From Secundilactobacillus silagei JCM 19001 (lineage in GTDB: Bacteria > Bacillota > Bacilli > Lactobacillales > Lactobacillaceae), in NCBI RefSeq assembly GCF_002217945.1, contig NZ_BCMG01000002.1, positions 62,001 to 126,000 of the forward strand: a stretch of 64,000 nt of DNA, written 5' to 3'. Below, piece after piece: positions 44,192 through 54,767 of the stretch (positions within the stretch are counted from its first letter, which is position 1; each line of letters starts with the position of its first letter). The notes under the pieces were generated by a model, which was given only the letters and a program-made list of their open reading frames with translations, made no database searches and was not told the DNA's origin. Both the position numbers and the translations under genes were made by a program.

Positions 44192-44383
44192 ATGTACGAT
44201 TTAGGTGATTTAGTTGAAATGAAAAAGCCGCACCCATGTGGCGTTAACCGCTGGGAGATCATTCGGATGGGCGCTGATATTAAGATCAAGTGTACCGGCT
44301 GCGGCCACATCGTGATGCTGAGCCGTCGCGAGTTTGAAAAGAAGTTGAAAAAGGTTTTAGAAAAGAAATCACAAACTGACTAA
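44192..44383 (+). CDS. DUF951 family protein
   Basis: 63 residues, beginning M-Y-D-L-G-D-L-V-E-M-K-K-P-H-P-C-G, with a C-terminal C-T-G-C-G-H that together with the first cysteine may bind zinc. This small family nearly always lies between parB and ychF, as here; its function is unknown. The ATG at 44192 is preferred over the TTG three bases before it because TAGGAG is well spaced. It is only ten bases after parB. Confidence 0.88.
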   Translation: MYDLGDLVEMKKPHPCGVNRWEIIRMGADIKIKCTGCGHIVMLSRREFEKKLKKVLEKKSQTD

Positions 44384-44407
44384 AAAAAGGAAGAGTGAAA
44401 CTTTACT

Positions 44408-45508
44408 ATGTCATTAACAGCAGGAATTGTCGGCTTACCAAACGTTGGTAAGTCAACCTTATTTAACGCGATTACCAAAGCAGGCGCCGAGATGGCCAAC
44501 TATCCATTTGCCACTATCGACCCCAATGTTGGCATGGTTGAAGTCCCTGATTCACGGCTAGACCGGATCCAGGAATTGATTCCAGCCAAAAAAGTTGTCC
44601 CAACCACCTTTGAATTTACCGATATTGCCGGCATCGTTAAGGGTGCCAGCAAAGGTGAAGGATTAGGTAACAAGTTCTTGGAAAACATCCGTCAGGTGGA
44701 TGCCATCGTGCACGTTGTACGGGCATTTGACGACGATAACATTACCCACGTTGCGGGTAAGATCGACCCAATCGATGATATCGAAACCATTAATTTGGAA
44801 TTAGGCCTGTCCGATCTGGAAGCTGTTGATAAGCGTTTGGGTAAGGTTCAACGGGCTGCTAAGGGCAGTGACAAGGTAGCTAAGGCTGAACTGGCTGTTT
44901 TGAACCGCATCAAACCAGTGCTGGAAGCCGGCAAGAGTGTCCGGACGATGGACTTCGATGAAGATGAAACGCCAATCGTGAAGGGTTTATTCCTGCTGAC
45001 CAGCAAGCCAGTCCTTTATGTGGCTAACATTGCTGAAGATGATATGGCGGATCCTGAAAACTCGAAGTACTTCAAGTCAATTCAGGATTACGCTGCTAAG
45101 GAAGGCGCTGAAGCGATTGCCGTCGCTGCTGAACCAGAAGAAGAGATCGCCGAATTAGACGATGACGAAAAGGCAGACTTCCTGGAAGCTGAAGGGGTTA
45201 AGGAACCCGGTTTGAACCGGTTGATCCGGGCCTCATACAAGCTGTTAGGACTAGAAACTTTCTTCACGGCTGGTGGTAAGGAAACTAAGGCTTGGACCTT
45301 CAGAAAGGGCACAAAGGCACCACAAGCGGCCGGAATCATTCACTCAGACTTCGAGCGTGGCTTTATTCGAGCAGAAGTAATGGCATTTGATGATCTGGAT
45401 AAGTTAAAGACTGAAAACGCCGTTAAGGATGCTGGTAAGCTGCGGGTTGAAGGTAAAGATTATGTGATGCAGGATGGGGATATTGTGGAGTTTAGGTTCA
45501 ATGTCTAG
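44408..45508 (+). CDS. ychF: Redox-regulated ATPase/GTPase YchF
   Basis: 366 residues. P-loop G-L-P-N-V-G-K-S-T (8-16), the [16 protein letters not shown] switch II segment, and a C-terminal TGS domain ending in the conserved [13 protein letters not shown]. YchF (OLA1 type) prefers ATP and associates with ribosomes. It is the last gene of the conserved rsmG-ychF block; its TAG stop merges with the dispersed palindromic repeat. Confidence 0.95.
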   Translation: MSLTAGIVGLPNVGKSTLFNAITKAGAEMANYPFATIDPNVGMVEVPDSRLDRIQELIPAKKVVPTTFEFTDIAGIVKGASKGEGLGNKFLENIRQVDAIVHVVRAFDDDNITHVAGKIDPIDDIETINLELGLSDLEAVDKRLGKVQRAAKGSDKVAKAELAVLNRIKPVLEAGKSVRTMDFDEDETPIVKGLFLLTSKPVLYVANIAEDDMADPENSKYFKSIQDYAAKEGAEAIAVAAEPEEEIAELDDDEKADFLEAEGVKEPGLNRLIRASYKLLGLETFFTAGGKETKAWTFRKGTKAPQAAGIIHSDFERGFIRAEVMAFDDLDKLKTENAVKDAGKLRVEGKDYVMQDGDIVEFRFNV

Positions 45509-45740
45509 AGTGCGGAACGAGACGTTAAGAGAGTGGAGTATAAGGCGCTAAGGCCAAAAACCCCGAACTTGGGTTTATGGTCTTAGTGACTTATATGCAA
45601 CTCTCTGCCTTGTGGAGCAGGTTTCAGCTATGTAGTAGGGAGAAGGAGAAATCCTGGGTTTGGATTTATGGCAAAGTTACCTTACACATAGCTCCTTGCT
45701 TGCTGGAGCACGTTTCGGCAATGTGGCAGGGAAAAGGCGT
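45509..45740 (+). repeat. Stop-abutting palindromic repeat, copy 3 plus a partial second copy
   Basis: The first copy starts AGTGCGGAACGAG directly after the ychF TAG stop and ends CAGGTTTCAGCTATG near 45632. A truncated right-hand copy follows at about 45650-45735, from AATCCTGGGTTTGGATTTAT to CACGTTTCGGCAATG. Confidence 0.75.
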
Positions 45741-45812
45741 TTACACAACTTCCTACCTGCCGAATCGACGGAAAAAATCCCCCAATAAAACAGTAAAAAA
45801 GGAGACCCAAAA

Positions 45813-46583
45813 TTGACCGAAAATGAAAAGCGCAATGCCGGTGCCCAGCAGCATAATCGTAACGCTGCCGTTCACCAGGATCGCAATAATACAGTCAAAA
45901 ATGAGCACGCTGTGTTTGATAATATTGGTTTGACCAAGCGGAACGCGGATTATATGTTTCGTTTTAATCAGGCCTTACAAGCAACTAAGCTCAATCCTGA
46001 TAAAAAGGCCGAAACGGTTAAAAAAATTACGGCTGAACTTTTAGCAGGACAGAAGACGGGTAAAACGGCCCGTAATTTGTACGGTAATGACGTGGATGCC
46101 CACGTTAAGGAAATTGTTGAAGGACCAGTCCGACCAGCCGGTGCCATGGATCCATACTGGCCCAGTGTACTGTATAACGGACTGAACTTCTTCACGATTT
46201 TTAGTATTATGTTTGGGATCATGTTTCTCATTTCACCAGCTTCGCAAAAGTCTGGTCAAACCGTTGGCTTAATTTCAATTATTGTGTCATCGGTTATTGC
46301 TGGATTTGCGTTGCCGCTGGTACCACGGATATTCGATTCGAAACGCGAACACCGTTACGCGCTTTGGATTCGAATTATCGGTGCGGTAGTCTTCCTGATT
46401 TTTTGGCTATTATTGTTCACCCTTACGTCAGCCTTACCAGGCTATTTGAACCCAGCTTTAAACGCATGGGTCATGATCGTGCTTGGTGTTCTAGGCGCGT
46501 TAGCTTCAATTTGGGTTAAACGTCAATATAAGCTGACACAGGGATTCTTCGGGAGTACCCCGCAAAATCGTCGCAGACGTTAA
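45813..46583 (+). CDS. DUF1129 family membrane protein
   Basis: 256 residues. A polar N-terminal half with G-L-T-K-R-N-A-D-Y-M-F and K-T-A-R-N-L-Y-G motifs is followed by four or five membrane helices from about residue 118. DUF1129 proteins are common in lactic acid bacteria and often lie next to ychF; function unknown. The start is TTG 45813 with an AAAAAGGAG ribosome site. A terminator follows. Confidence 0.83.
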   Translation: MTENEKRNAGAQQHNRNAAVHQDRNNTVKNEHAVFDNIGLTKRNADYMFRFNQALQATKLNPDKKAETVKKITAELLAGQKTGKTARNLYGNDVDAHVKEIVEGPVRPAGAMDPYWPSVLYNGLNFFTIFSIMFGIMFLISPASQKSGQTVGLISIIVSSVIAGFALPLVPRIFDSKREHRYALWIRIIGAVVFLIFWLLLFTLTSALPGYLNPALNAWVMIVLGVLGALASIWVKRQYKLTQGFFGSTPQNRRRR

Positions 46584-46599
46584 TGCGTTAATAAATTAA

Positions 46600-46648
46600 A
46601 ATGGTCTGATATTCAGCCAGTGATGACTGAACATCAGACCATTTTTGA
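46600..46648 (+). terminator. Terminator after the DUF1129 gene
   Basis: Hairpin ATGGTCTGATATTCAG / CTGAACATCAGACCAT followed by TTTTT. Confidence 0.9.
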
Positions 46649-46781
46649 TTGTATTGAACGTCCCGAACAAACCCGTGACAAGTAAATAAATCGTTCCCAA
46701 TTTGTTTGAAAAACAAGGATAAAATGGGCTTTTTAAGGCTACTTTGATGAGAATTCGAACTAAAAGCTTACAAGTTGATGA

Positions 46782-47999
<1,218 letters not shown>

Positions 48000-48037
48000 G
48001 TAACGGCAGACTGATTTTTAATCAGTTTTAAAGCCTT

Positions 48038-48092
48038 CAGAAGCCTAAGAGAGGTCATCACCAAGACTGCTCTGAGGCTTCTTTTGTTTTTT
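48038..48092 (+). terminator. Terminator after guaB
   Basis: Hairpin AGAAGCCTAAGAG / CTCTGAGGCTTCT followed by T-rich sequence. Confidence 0.8.
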
Positions 48093-48284
48093 GTTGGCGG
48101 TTTGCGGTAATATTTAATGAGAACCTTAAGTTAATTGATTAATAATGAATGATGGCACATCTTTTGGTAAGATAGACCTAAGCGAACGGGGGTGTGGAAT
48201 TGATGCCCACGGATCGCTCACGAAACAATAGCATATAGGCTATTGCACACGCTTAACGAGTGACTATAAGGAGAACTTAAAACC

Positions 48285-48974
48285 ATGAAAATTTTAGTTG
48301 TTGATGACGACAAAGAAATTGCGCAATTACTGGAAATCTACATTAAAAATGAAGGTTACGAACCCATTTCAGCTTATAATGGGAAAGAAGCCCTGACGAA
48401 GCTCCATACCACACCCGATATCGGTTTGATGATCCTCGATATTATGATGCCGGAAATGAGCGGTATCGAAGTGATCAAGGAAGTTCGGAAAGATTCTGAG
48501 CTGCCGATCTTGATCTTATCAGCCAAAACGGATGATATGGATAAGATTCAAGGCCTGGTCAGCGGCGGTGATGACTATGTCACTAAGCCGTTTAACCCAC
48601 TGGAAGTCATGGCCCGGGTCAAATCACTGTTACGGCGGGCATCCGATCACGTGACCGACGAAAAGCCAGACGTTTTAGACATTGGCTCATTAACGATCAA
48701 CAAGGATTCTCACGAAGTCAAGACGCTGTCTGGCAAGTTGGTGAACCTGACCGCGCTGGAATTCGGCATTCTCTACCTCTTGGCCAGTCATCCGAACCGG
48801 GTCTTTTCAGCTGATGAGATTTTCGAACGGGTCTGGCGGCAGGAATCCATCGTTTCAGCCAAAACGGTGATGGTTCACGTTTCTCATTTACGTGACAAGA
48901 TCGAAGACGCGACTGGCGGCGAGAAGGTTATTCAGACTGTTTGGGGTGTCGGTTACAAGATTGAAACACACTAG
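48285..48974 (+). CDS. OmpR/PhoB-type response regulator (VanR-like)
   Basis: 229 residues. Receiver domain with the acidic pocket D7-D8-D9 and phosphorylation site D52 (M-I-L-D-I-M-M-P), switch residue in L-S-A-K-T, followed by a winged-helix DNA-binding domain from about 130 (G-S-L-T-I-N, L-T-A-L-E-F, V-W-R-Q-E). TAAGGAG ribosome site. It forms an operon with the kinase 8 bases downstream. The closest style is the VanR/VanS group that senses envelope stress, but the signal is unknown. Confidence 0.93.
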   Translation: MKILVVDDDKEIAQLLEIYIKNEGYEPISAYNGKEALTKLHTTPDIGLMILDIMMPEMSGIEVIKEVRKDSELPILILSAKTDDMDKIQGLVSGGDDYVTKPFNPLEVMARVKSLLRRASDHVTDEKPDVLDIGSLTINKDSHEVKTLSGKLVNLTALEFGILYLLASHPNRVFSADEIFERVWRQESIVSAKTVMVHVSHLRDKIEDATGGEKVIQTVWGVGYKIETH

Positions 48975-48982
48975 GGGTAAGT

Positions 48983-50158
48983 ATGAATACAGATAGTACT
49001 AGTATGAAACTGACAGCAAGAGAAAAAAGCGCGCTAATCATGGAAGGTATCGTGACTGTCGTGCTTTTGCTGTTGCTTAATCTTTCGGTGATCGTGCTTT
49101 TAAATGAAATGATTCAGACCAATCCGGGGCTGCAAGATGGGATCTTCATCATTAAACGGTCCGTCTTTATCGGTCCCGACCACTATCAGCTTTGGAGCTG
49201 GGAGAATATTTTTATTGTCCTGATGCTCGTCTTTGATGCTGGCGTGGTTTACTGGCGGCTGATCCGCCGGTACCGGCAGATGCAGTTACGCCACATTATC
49301 GGTGAACTGCACTACATTGCTAACGGTCATTTTGACCACCGAATCCCCTTTACGATCAAGGGGGACACGCAGCGGGTCATCACATCGGTGAACGCGCTAG
49401 TCGATTCCGTCATCGCTTCAATGGATGAGGAACGTAAGATCGAAAAATCAAAGGATGAACTGATCACCAACGTCAGCCACGATCTACGGACACCATTGAC
49501 CTCGATCATTGGCTATCTCGGGCTGGTGGAAGACCGGCAGTATCATTCAGAAGATGAACTGTTAAAATACACCAATACGGCGTTCAATAAGGCTAAGCAG
49601 ATGAAGTCCTTGGTAGATGATCTGTTCGTCTACACCAAGATGCGCCAGACTGATACCCCCTTGTCGTTAGCGACCTTAGATATCGGGCAAATGCTGGAAC
49701 AGCTGGCTGCCAGTTTTGAACTGGAGGCTGGGGAAAAGGGCATGGCCATTAACATTGATATGCCTGATAAACCCATGCGCATTGAGGCGGATGGTGAAAA
49801 GCTGGGTCGGGTCTTCAATAATTTGATCACCAACGCGTTAAAGTACGGTGAAGGCGGCAAGCATATTAATCTGCGCGCCAAACAGCCGGACGATAAAGAA
49901 GTGGTCATCAGCGTTGAAAATGACGGTAAGAAAATTCCGGAAGCCTCGTTATCACAAGTGTTCGAACGTTTTTACCGGGTCGAAGGCTCCCGTTCTAAGG
50001 CGACGGGCGGTACTGGACTTGGGTTGGCCATTGCTCAAAGTATCGTTAAGCGCCACGGTGGGTACATTTACGTGACCTCAACTGATGACTGGACCCGGTT
50101 CGTGATTCACTTACCGATTAAAAATGGGATTCAATTAAAAGATACGCATGAAAAATAA
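48983..50158 (+). CDS. Membrane sensor histidine kinase (VanS-like)
   Basis: 391 residues. Two membrane helices (about 18-41 and 75-92) flank a short extracellular loop, followed by a HAMP-like linker, the dimerisation box with H166 in V-S-H-D-L-R-T-P-L-T-S, and the ATP-binding boxes N (N-L-I-T-N-A-L-K-Y), G1 and G2 (G-G-T-G-L-G-L-A-I). It phosphorylates the regulator encoded just upstream. The small sensor loop suggests sensing in or near the membrane. Confidence 0.92.
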   Translation: MNTDSTSMKLTAREKSALIMEGIVTVVLLLLLNLSVIVLLNEMIQTNPGLQDGIFIIKRSVFIGPDHYQLWSWENIFIVLMLVFDAGVVYWRLIRRYRQMQLRHIIGELHYIANGHFDHRIPFTIKGDTQRVITSVNALVDSVIASMDEERKIEKSKDELITNVSHDLRTPLTSIIGYLGLVEDRQYHSEDELLKYTNTAFNKAKQMKSLVDDLFVYTKMRQTDTPLSLATLDIGQMLEQLAASFELEAGEKGMAINIDMPDKPMRIEADGEKLGRVFNNLITNALKYGEGGKHINLRAKQPDDKEVVISVENDGKKIPEASLSQVFERFYRVEGSRSKATGGTGLGLAIAQSIVKRHGGYIYVTSTDDWTRFVIHLPIKNGIQLKDTHEK

Positions 50159-50387
50159 TCTCGTGGAAGAATGAGTAGTTATTATTTTGTTATAAAAGTC
50201 TCTAAAAACTTATTAAAGGGAAACAACATCGTGCTGTTCTTTTAGTCTTAAATGAACTGACTGATTTTGAAAATAGTTTCCCTCATAATTCCCTTAAAAT
50301 AACTTTTAAATGTCTTTATCCGGTATAATAATCACGAACCCAGCGGATAAAGTGGGTTACTAAATTTAAGTAGACGGGAAAAACGAG
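50159..50387 (+). other. Intergenic segment holding the left end of the TnpB element
   Basis: AAGGGAAAC (about 50217) and GTTTCCC (about 50276) form an inverted repeat. Nearer the gene, AACCCA/TGGGTT (50337-50358) and TTTATCCG/CGGATAAA form overlapping hairpins next to a TATAAT, typical of the left ends of IS200/IS605-type elements. TTAC follows the hairpin. Confidence 0.5.
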
Positions 50388-51566
50388 ATGTTAATTACCT
50401 ACAAAGTTGAGCTTAAGCCAACTAACCAGCAGGCTTGGCGGATCAATCAGCAAATATCCGGTAGTCGCTGGGCCTACAACCTCTTTTTAGATATTAATCG
50501 TCAACGTTATGAGTGTGGTTATCACTATATGAGTGCCTATGAGTTTTCTAAGTGGTTTAATCATGATTATTTGGAGACTAATCCAGATGATCAGTGGATC
50601 AAAGAATTATCTGCCAAGTCTATTAAACAAGCGTTTATTGATGCGGATACAGCTATGAAACGGTTCTTTAAGAAGCTAAATGGTTATCCGCATTGGCGCT
50701 CGTTTAAACGCGGTCAAGGCAGTTACTACTTCGTTAAAAACGGTCAGAAACGAATTATTGCTTGTGAACGGCACCGGATTAAATTACCTAAACTGGGCTG
50801 GATACGGTTGAAAGAATTCAGCTATATTCCTACAGATGCTGAACACTTTGTCATTAAACACGGGCGGGTGAAAGTTAAAGCTGGTCGGTATTATCTGACC
50901 TGTGTTGTGGAACAAGCTGGTTCGATTCAACCTATATTAGATGGTAACCCTATCGGTATTGACTTGGGTTTGAAAAATTTTGCCATCTTAAGTAATGGTT
51001 CATCCTATAGTAATCAGAACAAAAGTAGTCGCCTGCAACGAATTAGAAAACGGCTCCGACGGCTGCAAAGAAAATTATCACGCCAGTATCGTGCACTGAA
51101 AGCTAGAAAACAGAAGGAAGGCAGATCTGCTACTGATTTAAACCTAGCCAAAACTCAGCTGAAAGTGCAACGGCTCTATCAACGGTTAACTAATATTCAA
51201 ATCGATTATCAAAATAAGATTGTTGCCACTGTGGTGAGAGCCAAGCCACAGTGGGTCGCTTTAGAAGATTTGAATGTTGGTGGTATGTTAAAGAATCGCC
51301 ATTTGGCTAAAGCTATCGCTCAACAAGGTTTTTACAATTTTAGAGTGAAGCTGATTGCTAAGTGTCAGCAGTTAGGGATTCCAGTACATTTAATTTGGCG
51401 TTTTGAACCAACTTCTAAACTCTGCCATAACTGCGGAACTAAGAAAGTTAGCTTGAAACTGAGTGAGCGCACTTATCACTGTCCTAATTGCAATTACACC
51501 AATGATCGTGATTTGAATGCTGCCCTGAATATTAGGGATACTAAAAACTTTGCCTTAGCCTACTAA
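50388..51566 (+). CDS. tnpB: RNA-guided endonuclease TnpB (IS605 OrfB family)
   Basis: 392 residues, full length. RuvC-like active site residues are visible: D192 in G-I-D-L-G, E293 in A-L-E-D-L-N and the aspartates of N-D-R-D-L-N-A-A (about 373-375). The zinc ribbon C-H-N-C-G ... C-P-N-C lies near 344-366. The N-terminal helical/WED part begins with the usual M-L-I-T-Y-K-V-E-L-K-P-T. TnpB proteins use an RNA from the element's right end to cut DNA and retain the element. The gene looks intact, so activity is plausible. Confidence 0.92.
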   Translation: MLITYKVELKPTNQQAWRINQQISGSRWAYNLFLDINRQRYECGYHYMSAYEFSKWFNHDYLETNPDDQWIKELSAKSIKQAFIDADTAMKRFFKKLNGYPHWRSFKRGQGSYYFVKNGQKRIIACERHRIKLPKLGWIRLKEFSYIPTDAEHFVIKHGRVKVKAGRYYLTCVVEQAGSIQPILDGNPIGIDLGLKNFAILSNGSSYSNQNKSSRLQRIRKRLRRLQRKLSRQYRALKARKQKEGRSATDLNLAKTQLKVQRLYQRLTNIQIDYQNKIVATVVRAKPQWVALEDLNVGGMLKNRHLAKAIAQQGFYNFRVKLIAKCQQLGIPVHLIWRFEPTSKLCHNCGTKKVSLKLSERTYHCPNCNYTNDRDLNAALNIRDTKNFALAY

Positions 51567-51650
51567 ACCAAGGCGCAAAGCATGTACCGGTGGCTAGCCG
51601 GAAATTGACGCTTGTGGACTATCATATAAACTGCAGTAGCGAGCATTACG
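51540..51650 (+). ncRNA. Candidate omega (reRNA) at the TnpB right end
   Basis: The end of tnpB and the following 80 bases contain CCAAGGCG...CGCTTGTGG closing over CCGG-TGGCTAG-CCGG, a position and shape expected of the guide scaffold of TnpB. The guide would be the sequence just after the element end, roughly past 51640. Confidence 0.45.
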
Positions 51651-51716
51651 CGAGACAGGATAGGATGAAGCAAGAATAATCGTTAACTTTTTATAAGTTA
51701 TCAGTAGCAGGGAACT

Positions 51717-53015
51717 ATGTTAGTTAAAACACTTAAAAATAGCCTGAAAACGGGGTTATTTTTTTGTCTGTTTATTATTGCGTTAATGGCTGGCGGGCTG
51801 TCAGCTAAGGCGGCTGCACCAGCGTTACAAGTTAAGTCAGCAATTGCGATTGACGCGCAATCTGGTCAGATCCTGTATCAAAAAAATGACCAGCAAAAAC
51901 TGCCGATTGCGTCCATGACTAAATTACTGTCAATTTATATCGTGCTAGAGAACATTAAGTCAGGGCGGCTGCATTGGAATCAACAAGTTGCAATTAGTCC
52001 AGAAATCGCGAAAATGAGCCGGAACCCTAAACTGACGAACGTGCCGTTGAGCGCTAACCGCACCTATACCGTGCGGGAACTCTACCAAGCGGCGTTGATC
52101 ACTTCAGCTAACGCGGCCGTTTCGGCACTGGGGAACGCGGTTTCTGGCAGTCCACATCAATTTATCAACAAGATGCGGTCAACTGCCCGGCAGCTGCATT
52201 TAAACAGCGCTCACATCGTGACGGCTTCGGGCATCACGAACGGTCAGGCCGGCAAGCTTGGCTATTCATCCGTGGCTAAAAATGACGAAAACACGATGTC
52301 AGCTACTGACGTTGCGCGATTATCCCAGCTGCTATTAAAGCAGTATCCAGAAATCCTGCAGACCACCAGTCAGTCTAAAGCCTGGTTTGATAAGGGCGGC
52401 CACGACCAGACGCTGATGAATAGTTGGAATATGATGCTTAAAGGCGAAAGTCAGTACGATCCAGCCTTACCGGTGGATGGCCTGAAAACCGGGACGTCTA
52501 CCGCAGCCGGTGGTAACTTCGTCGGTACCGTTAAGCGCAATAATGGTGATCGAATCATTACCGTTGTGATGCACGCGCGCAATAAAAAGACCGGTGACCC
52601 AGCCCGGTTCATCCAGACGCGGCATTTAATGAACTGGGTCTATGCCAGCTATCAGCCGGTGAGATTAACGGCGCAGACTTTCCAGTTGAGTAATATTAAA
52701 GTGCCAATGGGGAAGAGCCTAACAGCCGAAACCACGGTGGCGAAACCAACCACGGTCTGGATCGGCCGGCATCAAAACCGCAATCAGTTCCGGTCAAAAG
52801 TCCTGATTGCCAAAAACCACCGGGAAGAAAACGGCTTAAAAGCGCCAGTCGCTGCGAACACCACAGTGGGTCAAGTGCAATTGTCGCTGGCTGGAAAACC
52901 AATTTCACAAATTGACCAGACCGGGACTTTAAAACTGCCAATTAAGACGATAAATGATATAAATCAAGCAAATTGGTTAGTTCGTACTTGGCGATATTTC
53001 TGGTCGTTATTTTAA
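51717..53015 (+). CDS. dacA: D-alanyl-D-alanine carboxypeptidase (S11 family)
   Basis: 432 residues. Exported penicillin-binding protein that trims the last D-Ala of peptidoglycan stem peptides. Signal peptide 1 to about 32 (ending L-S-A-K-A-A-A). The active-site motifs are S66-M-T-K69, S-A-N near 127 and K-T-G in D-G-L-K-T-G-T-S-T. A PBP5-like C-terminal beta domain follows, ending in an amphipathic stretch (N-W-L-V-R-T-W-R-Y-F-W-S-L-F) that would anchor it to the membrane. The ribosome site is weak. Confidence 0.92.
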   Translation: MLVKTLKNSLKTGLFFCLFIIALMAGGLSAKAAAPALQVKSAIAIDAQSGQILYQKNDQQKLPIASMTKLLSIYIVLENIKSGRLHWNQQVAISPEIAKMSRNPKLTNVPLSANRTYTVRELYQAALITSANAAVSALGNAVSGSPHQFINKMRSTARQLHLNSAHIVTASGITNGQAGKLGYSSVAKNDENTMSATDVARLSQLLLKQYPEILQTTSQSKAWFDKGGHDQTLMNSWNMMLKGESQYDPALPVDGLKTGTSTAAGGNFVGTVKRNNGDRIITVVMHARNKKTGDPARFIQTRHLMNWVYASYQPVRLTAQTFQLSNIKVPMGKSLTAETTVAKPTTVWIGRHQNRNQFRSKVLIAKNHREENGLKAPVAANTTVGQVQLSLAGKPISQIDQTGTLKLPIKTINDINQANWLVRTWRYFWSLF

Positions 53016-53357
53016 ACAAAATCGTGAATAATATATAAACTACGAATTATCTAAAAACACACGATAAATAGTGTTCGTGATTCATTGCTCAGGGTAATCA
53101 CTAAATTAAAAGATACCGCTTTCTTGACGCGTTAACTTGTGAAAACAACGTAGGAAAACAGAATAAAACATGTTAAAATGACCTTGTATTGTGTAATGTC
53201 GATTTATGGAGCGGATGCATGATTGCGATTAGGAGGGCCATTTAGTGTGGCCTCATTTTCCTGACCAAAACGTGTGCCAACAGGCAGGGGGTCACCGCTT
53301 AGCGACTGACTCCTAATCGTCTGTTCCGCCACTCTACCTTTTATGGAGGCATCATTC
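53016..53357. other. Gene-free region with a diverged palindromic repeat
   Basis: At 53215-53340 a minus-oriented relative of the dispersed repeat is seen: AGAGTGGCGGAACAGACGATT on the minus strand, with GATTAGGAG/CTCCTAATC arms and ACGTGTGCC-type right end. Unlike the other copies it does not follow a stop codon. A TATTGTGTAATG promoter-like stretch (about 53187) may drive azlCD. Confidence 0.45.
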
Positions 53358-54143
53358 TTGACAAAACTAGTGCCAGATCCAAATGAGCCCAAATGGCGTT
53401 CGACGTTAAAAGTAGCGATGCCATTGAACCTAAGTTACATACCGATCGGATTGGCCTGCGGTGTCCTTTTGCACGCTGCTGGGTTTAACACGATTCTAAC
53501 TGGGCTTGTGTCAATTTTTATTTTCTCAGGTGGTGCGCAATTTATGATTGCGTCCATGCTGACGATTAACGCACCACTGCTGTCCATTGTGCTAATGCTG
53601 TTCTTCCTGGAATTGCGTTACGCGCTGCTGGGATCAAGTCTATCAAAATACTTGATTGGGACGTCAGAACGTTTCAAACTGATTTTTTCAGTGTCGATGA
53701 ACGATGAAAACTACGCGGTGAACTATTTAAAATTTGCCACTGATAAGAAGTGGACACCCCGGGAAGCCTTGATGGTTGAACATTATTCATTGCTATTCTG
53801 GACCGTTAGTAACCTGGTTGGAAGTTTGATCGGCAGTGCGCTGAAGATCGATTTAACCGTTGTTCACTTTGCCTTAACGGCGCTGTTCCTCTACATGATC
53901 ATCATGCAAGTCAAGAACCGGCTGACCATTCTGGTTGGCTTGATCGCAGCGGTATTGGCAGTCTTCTTCCTAGTACTGACAAAGAGTACGTTAGGATTAG
54001 TGATCTCGACGTTGATCTCATCATTTATTGGTTTTGCGCTTGAGCATTATCTCCGGAAAAAGAAGCCCAACAGTCGGTTCCTTTATTCGGTCAAGAGCCC
54101 TGGCAGTAAAGAGGCAGCAGTTGAAGAGTCGGACGAGAATTAA
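53358..54143 (+). CDS. azlC: Branched-chain amino acid exporter large subunit AzlC
   Basis: 261 residues with several membrane helices. AzlC pattern: M-P-L-N-L-S-Y-I-P-I-G-L-A-C-G-V near 20-35, F-S-G-G-A-Q-F-M-I-A near 57-66, and F-F-L-E-L-R-Y near 86. Together with AzlD it exports branched-chain amino acids and analogues. TTG 53358 is chosen as start because GGAGG (53345-53349) lies at proper distance; it overlaps the in-frame ATG at 53343. The C-terminus is charged. Confidence 0.9.
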   Translation: MTKLVPDPNEPKWRSTLKVAMPLNLSYIPIGLACGVLLHAAGFNTILTGLVSIFIFSGGAQFMIASMLTINAPLLSIVLMLFFLELRYALLGSSLSKYLIGTSERFKLIFSVSMNDENYAVNYLKFATDKKWTPREALMVEHYSLLFWTVSNLVGSLIGSALKIDLTVVHFALTALFLYMIIMQVKNRLTILVGLIAAVLAVFFLVLTKSTLGLVISTLISSFIGFALEHYLRKKKPNSRFLYSVKSPGSKEAAVEESDEN

Positions 54144-54160
54144 TTAAGTAGGGGACAGAT

Positions 54161-54505
54161 ATGGCAGCAGTAAATCACTGGGATACAACGCAACATCTCT
54201 TATTAGTTATTTTGGGGTTCTTTGTGGCCTTTGCACCACGTTACCTGCCCATTAAGATTTTTACGCAACGTAAAATTCCGGAATGGTTCAACGAATGGAT
54301 GAAGTTCATACCAGTTTCACTGTTTACAGCACTGGTCGTGAAGGATGTTCTTGTGAGTCCGACCTATCAATTTGATGTCGTGCATCACATACCGGAACTC
54401 ATCGCTTCAGTGATCGTGGGCTTGATTGCTTACTTCACGCGGTCCATGGCACTTTCGGTGGTCGTGGGGCTGGCGAGTGTGTTTATATTGGCGGTCGTGT
54501 TGTGA
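54161..54505 (+). CDS. azlD: Branched-chain amino acid exporter small subunit AzlD
   Basis: 114 residues with about four membrane helices (A-F-A-P-R-Y-L-P near 24-31 is the family signature). It lies 17 bases after azlC, and both subunits are needed for export. A terminator follows at 54557. Confidence 0.9.
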   Translation: MAAVNHWDTTQHLLLVILGFFVAFAPRYLPIKIFTQRKIPEWFNEWMKFIPVSLFTALVVKDVLVSPTYQFDVVHHIPELIASVIVGLIAYFTRSMALSVVVGLASVFILAVVL

Positions 54506-54556
54506 CGGGTATTACGGTTTGAATTTAAATTTGAAATTGTGTTTTTAAATAGATAA

Positions 54557-54606
54557 AAGCAGCTCGAACGTTGGTCTTAATTGACTGACGTTGGGGCTGC
54601 TTTTTT
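54557..54606 (+). terminator. Terminator after azlD
   Basis: Hairpin AGCAGC...AACG / CGTT...GCTGCT followed by TTTTTT. Confidence 0.75.
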
Positions 54607-54639
54607 GGTTCTTTGAGTTTATATAGTCGAAACTGGCTC

Positions 54640-54757
54640 AAGTAGGCAGAGACTTGCACCTAAGTCACTTTCGGTACAAATCCCAAAATCGGGGATTTCT
54701 ACCAAAAGCGCCTTAGGCTCCAGTCTCTAACCGCCTGCTTTTGCACCTATGATTTTA
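54640..54757 (-). repeat. Stop-abutting palindromic repeat, copy 4
   Basis: On the minus strand it starts GGTGCAAAAGCAGGCGGTTAGAGA and ends GAGCCAGTTTCG. It stands in tandem behind copy 5, in the transcription direction of cfa. Confidence 0.7.
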
Positions 54758-54767
54758 CATAGCTGAA

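Larger units (their letters stand above)
50300..51660 (+). mobile_element. IS200/IS605-type element with TnpB only
   Basis: A single tnpB gene flanked by subterminal hairpins and no tnpA. The left boundary is judged by the hairpins before 50388, the right by structured sequence up to about 51660. Exact ends cannot be fixed without comparing an empty site. Without TnpA the element depends on a transposase elsewhere. Confidence 0.65.

Noticed and set aside
45577-45816. 79-codon ORF before the DUF1129 gene
   Set aside because: It is made of the palindromic repeats and changes with them; no ribosome site.
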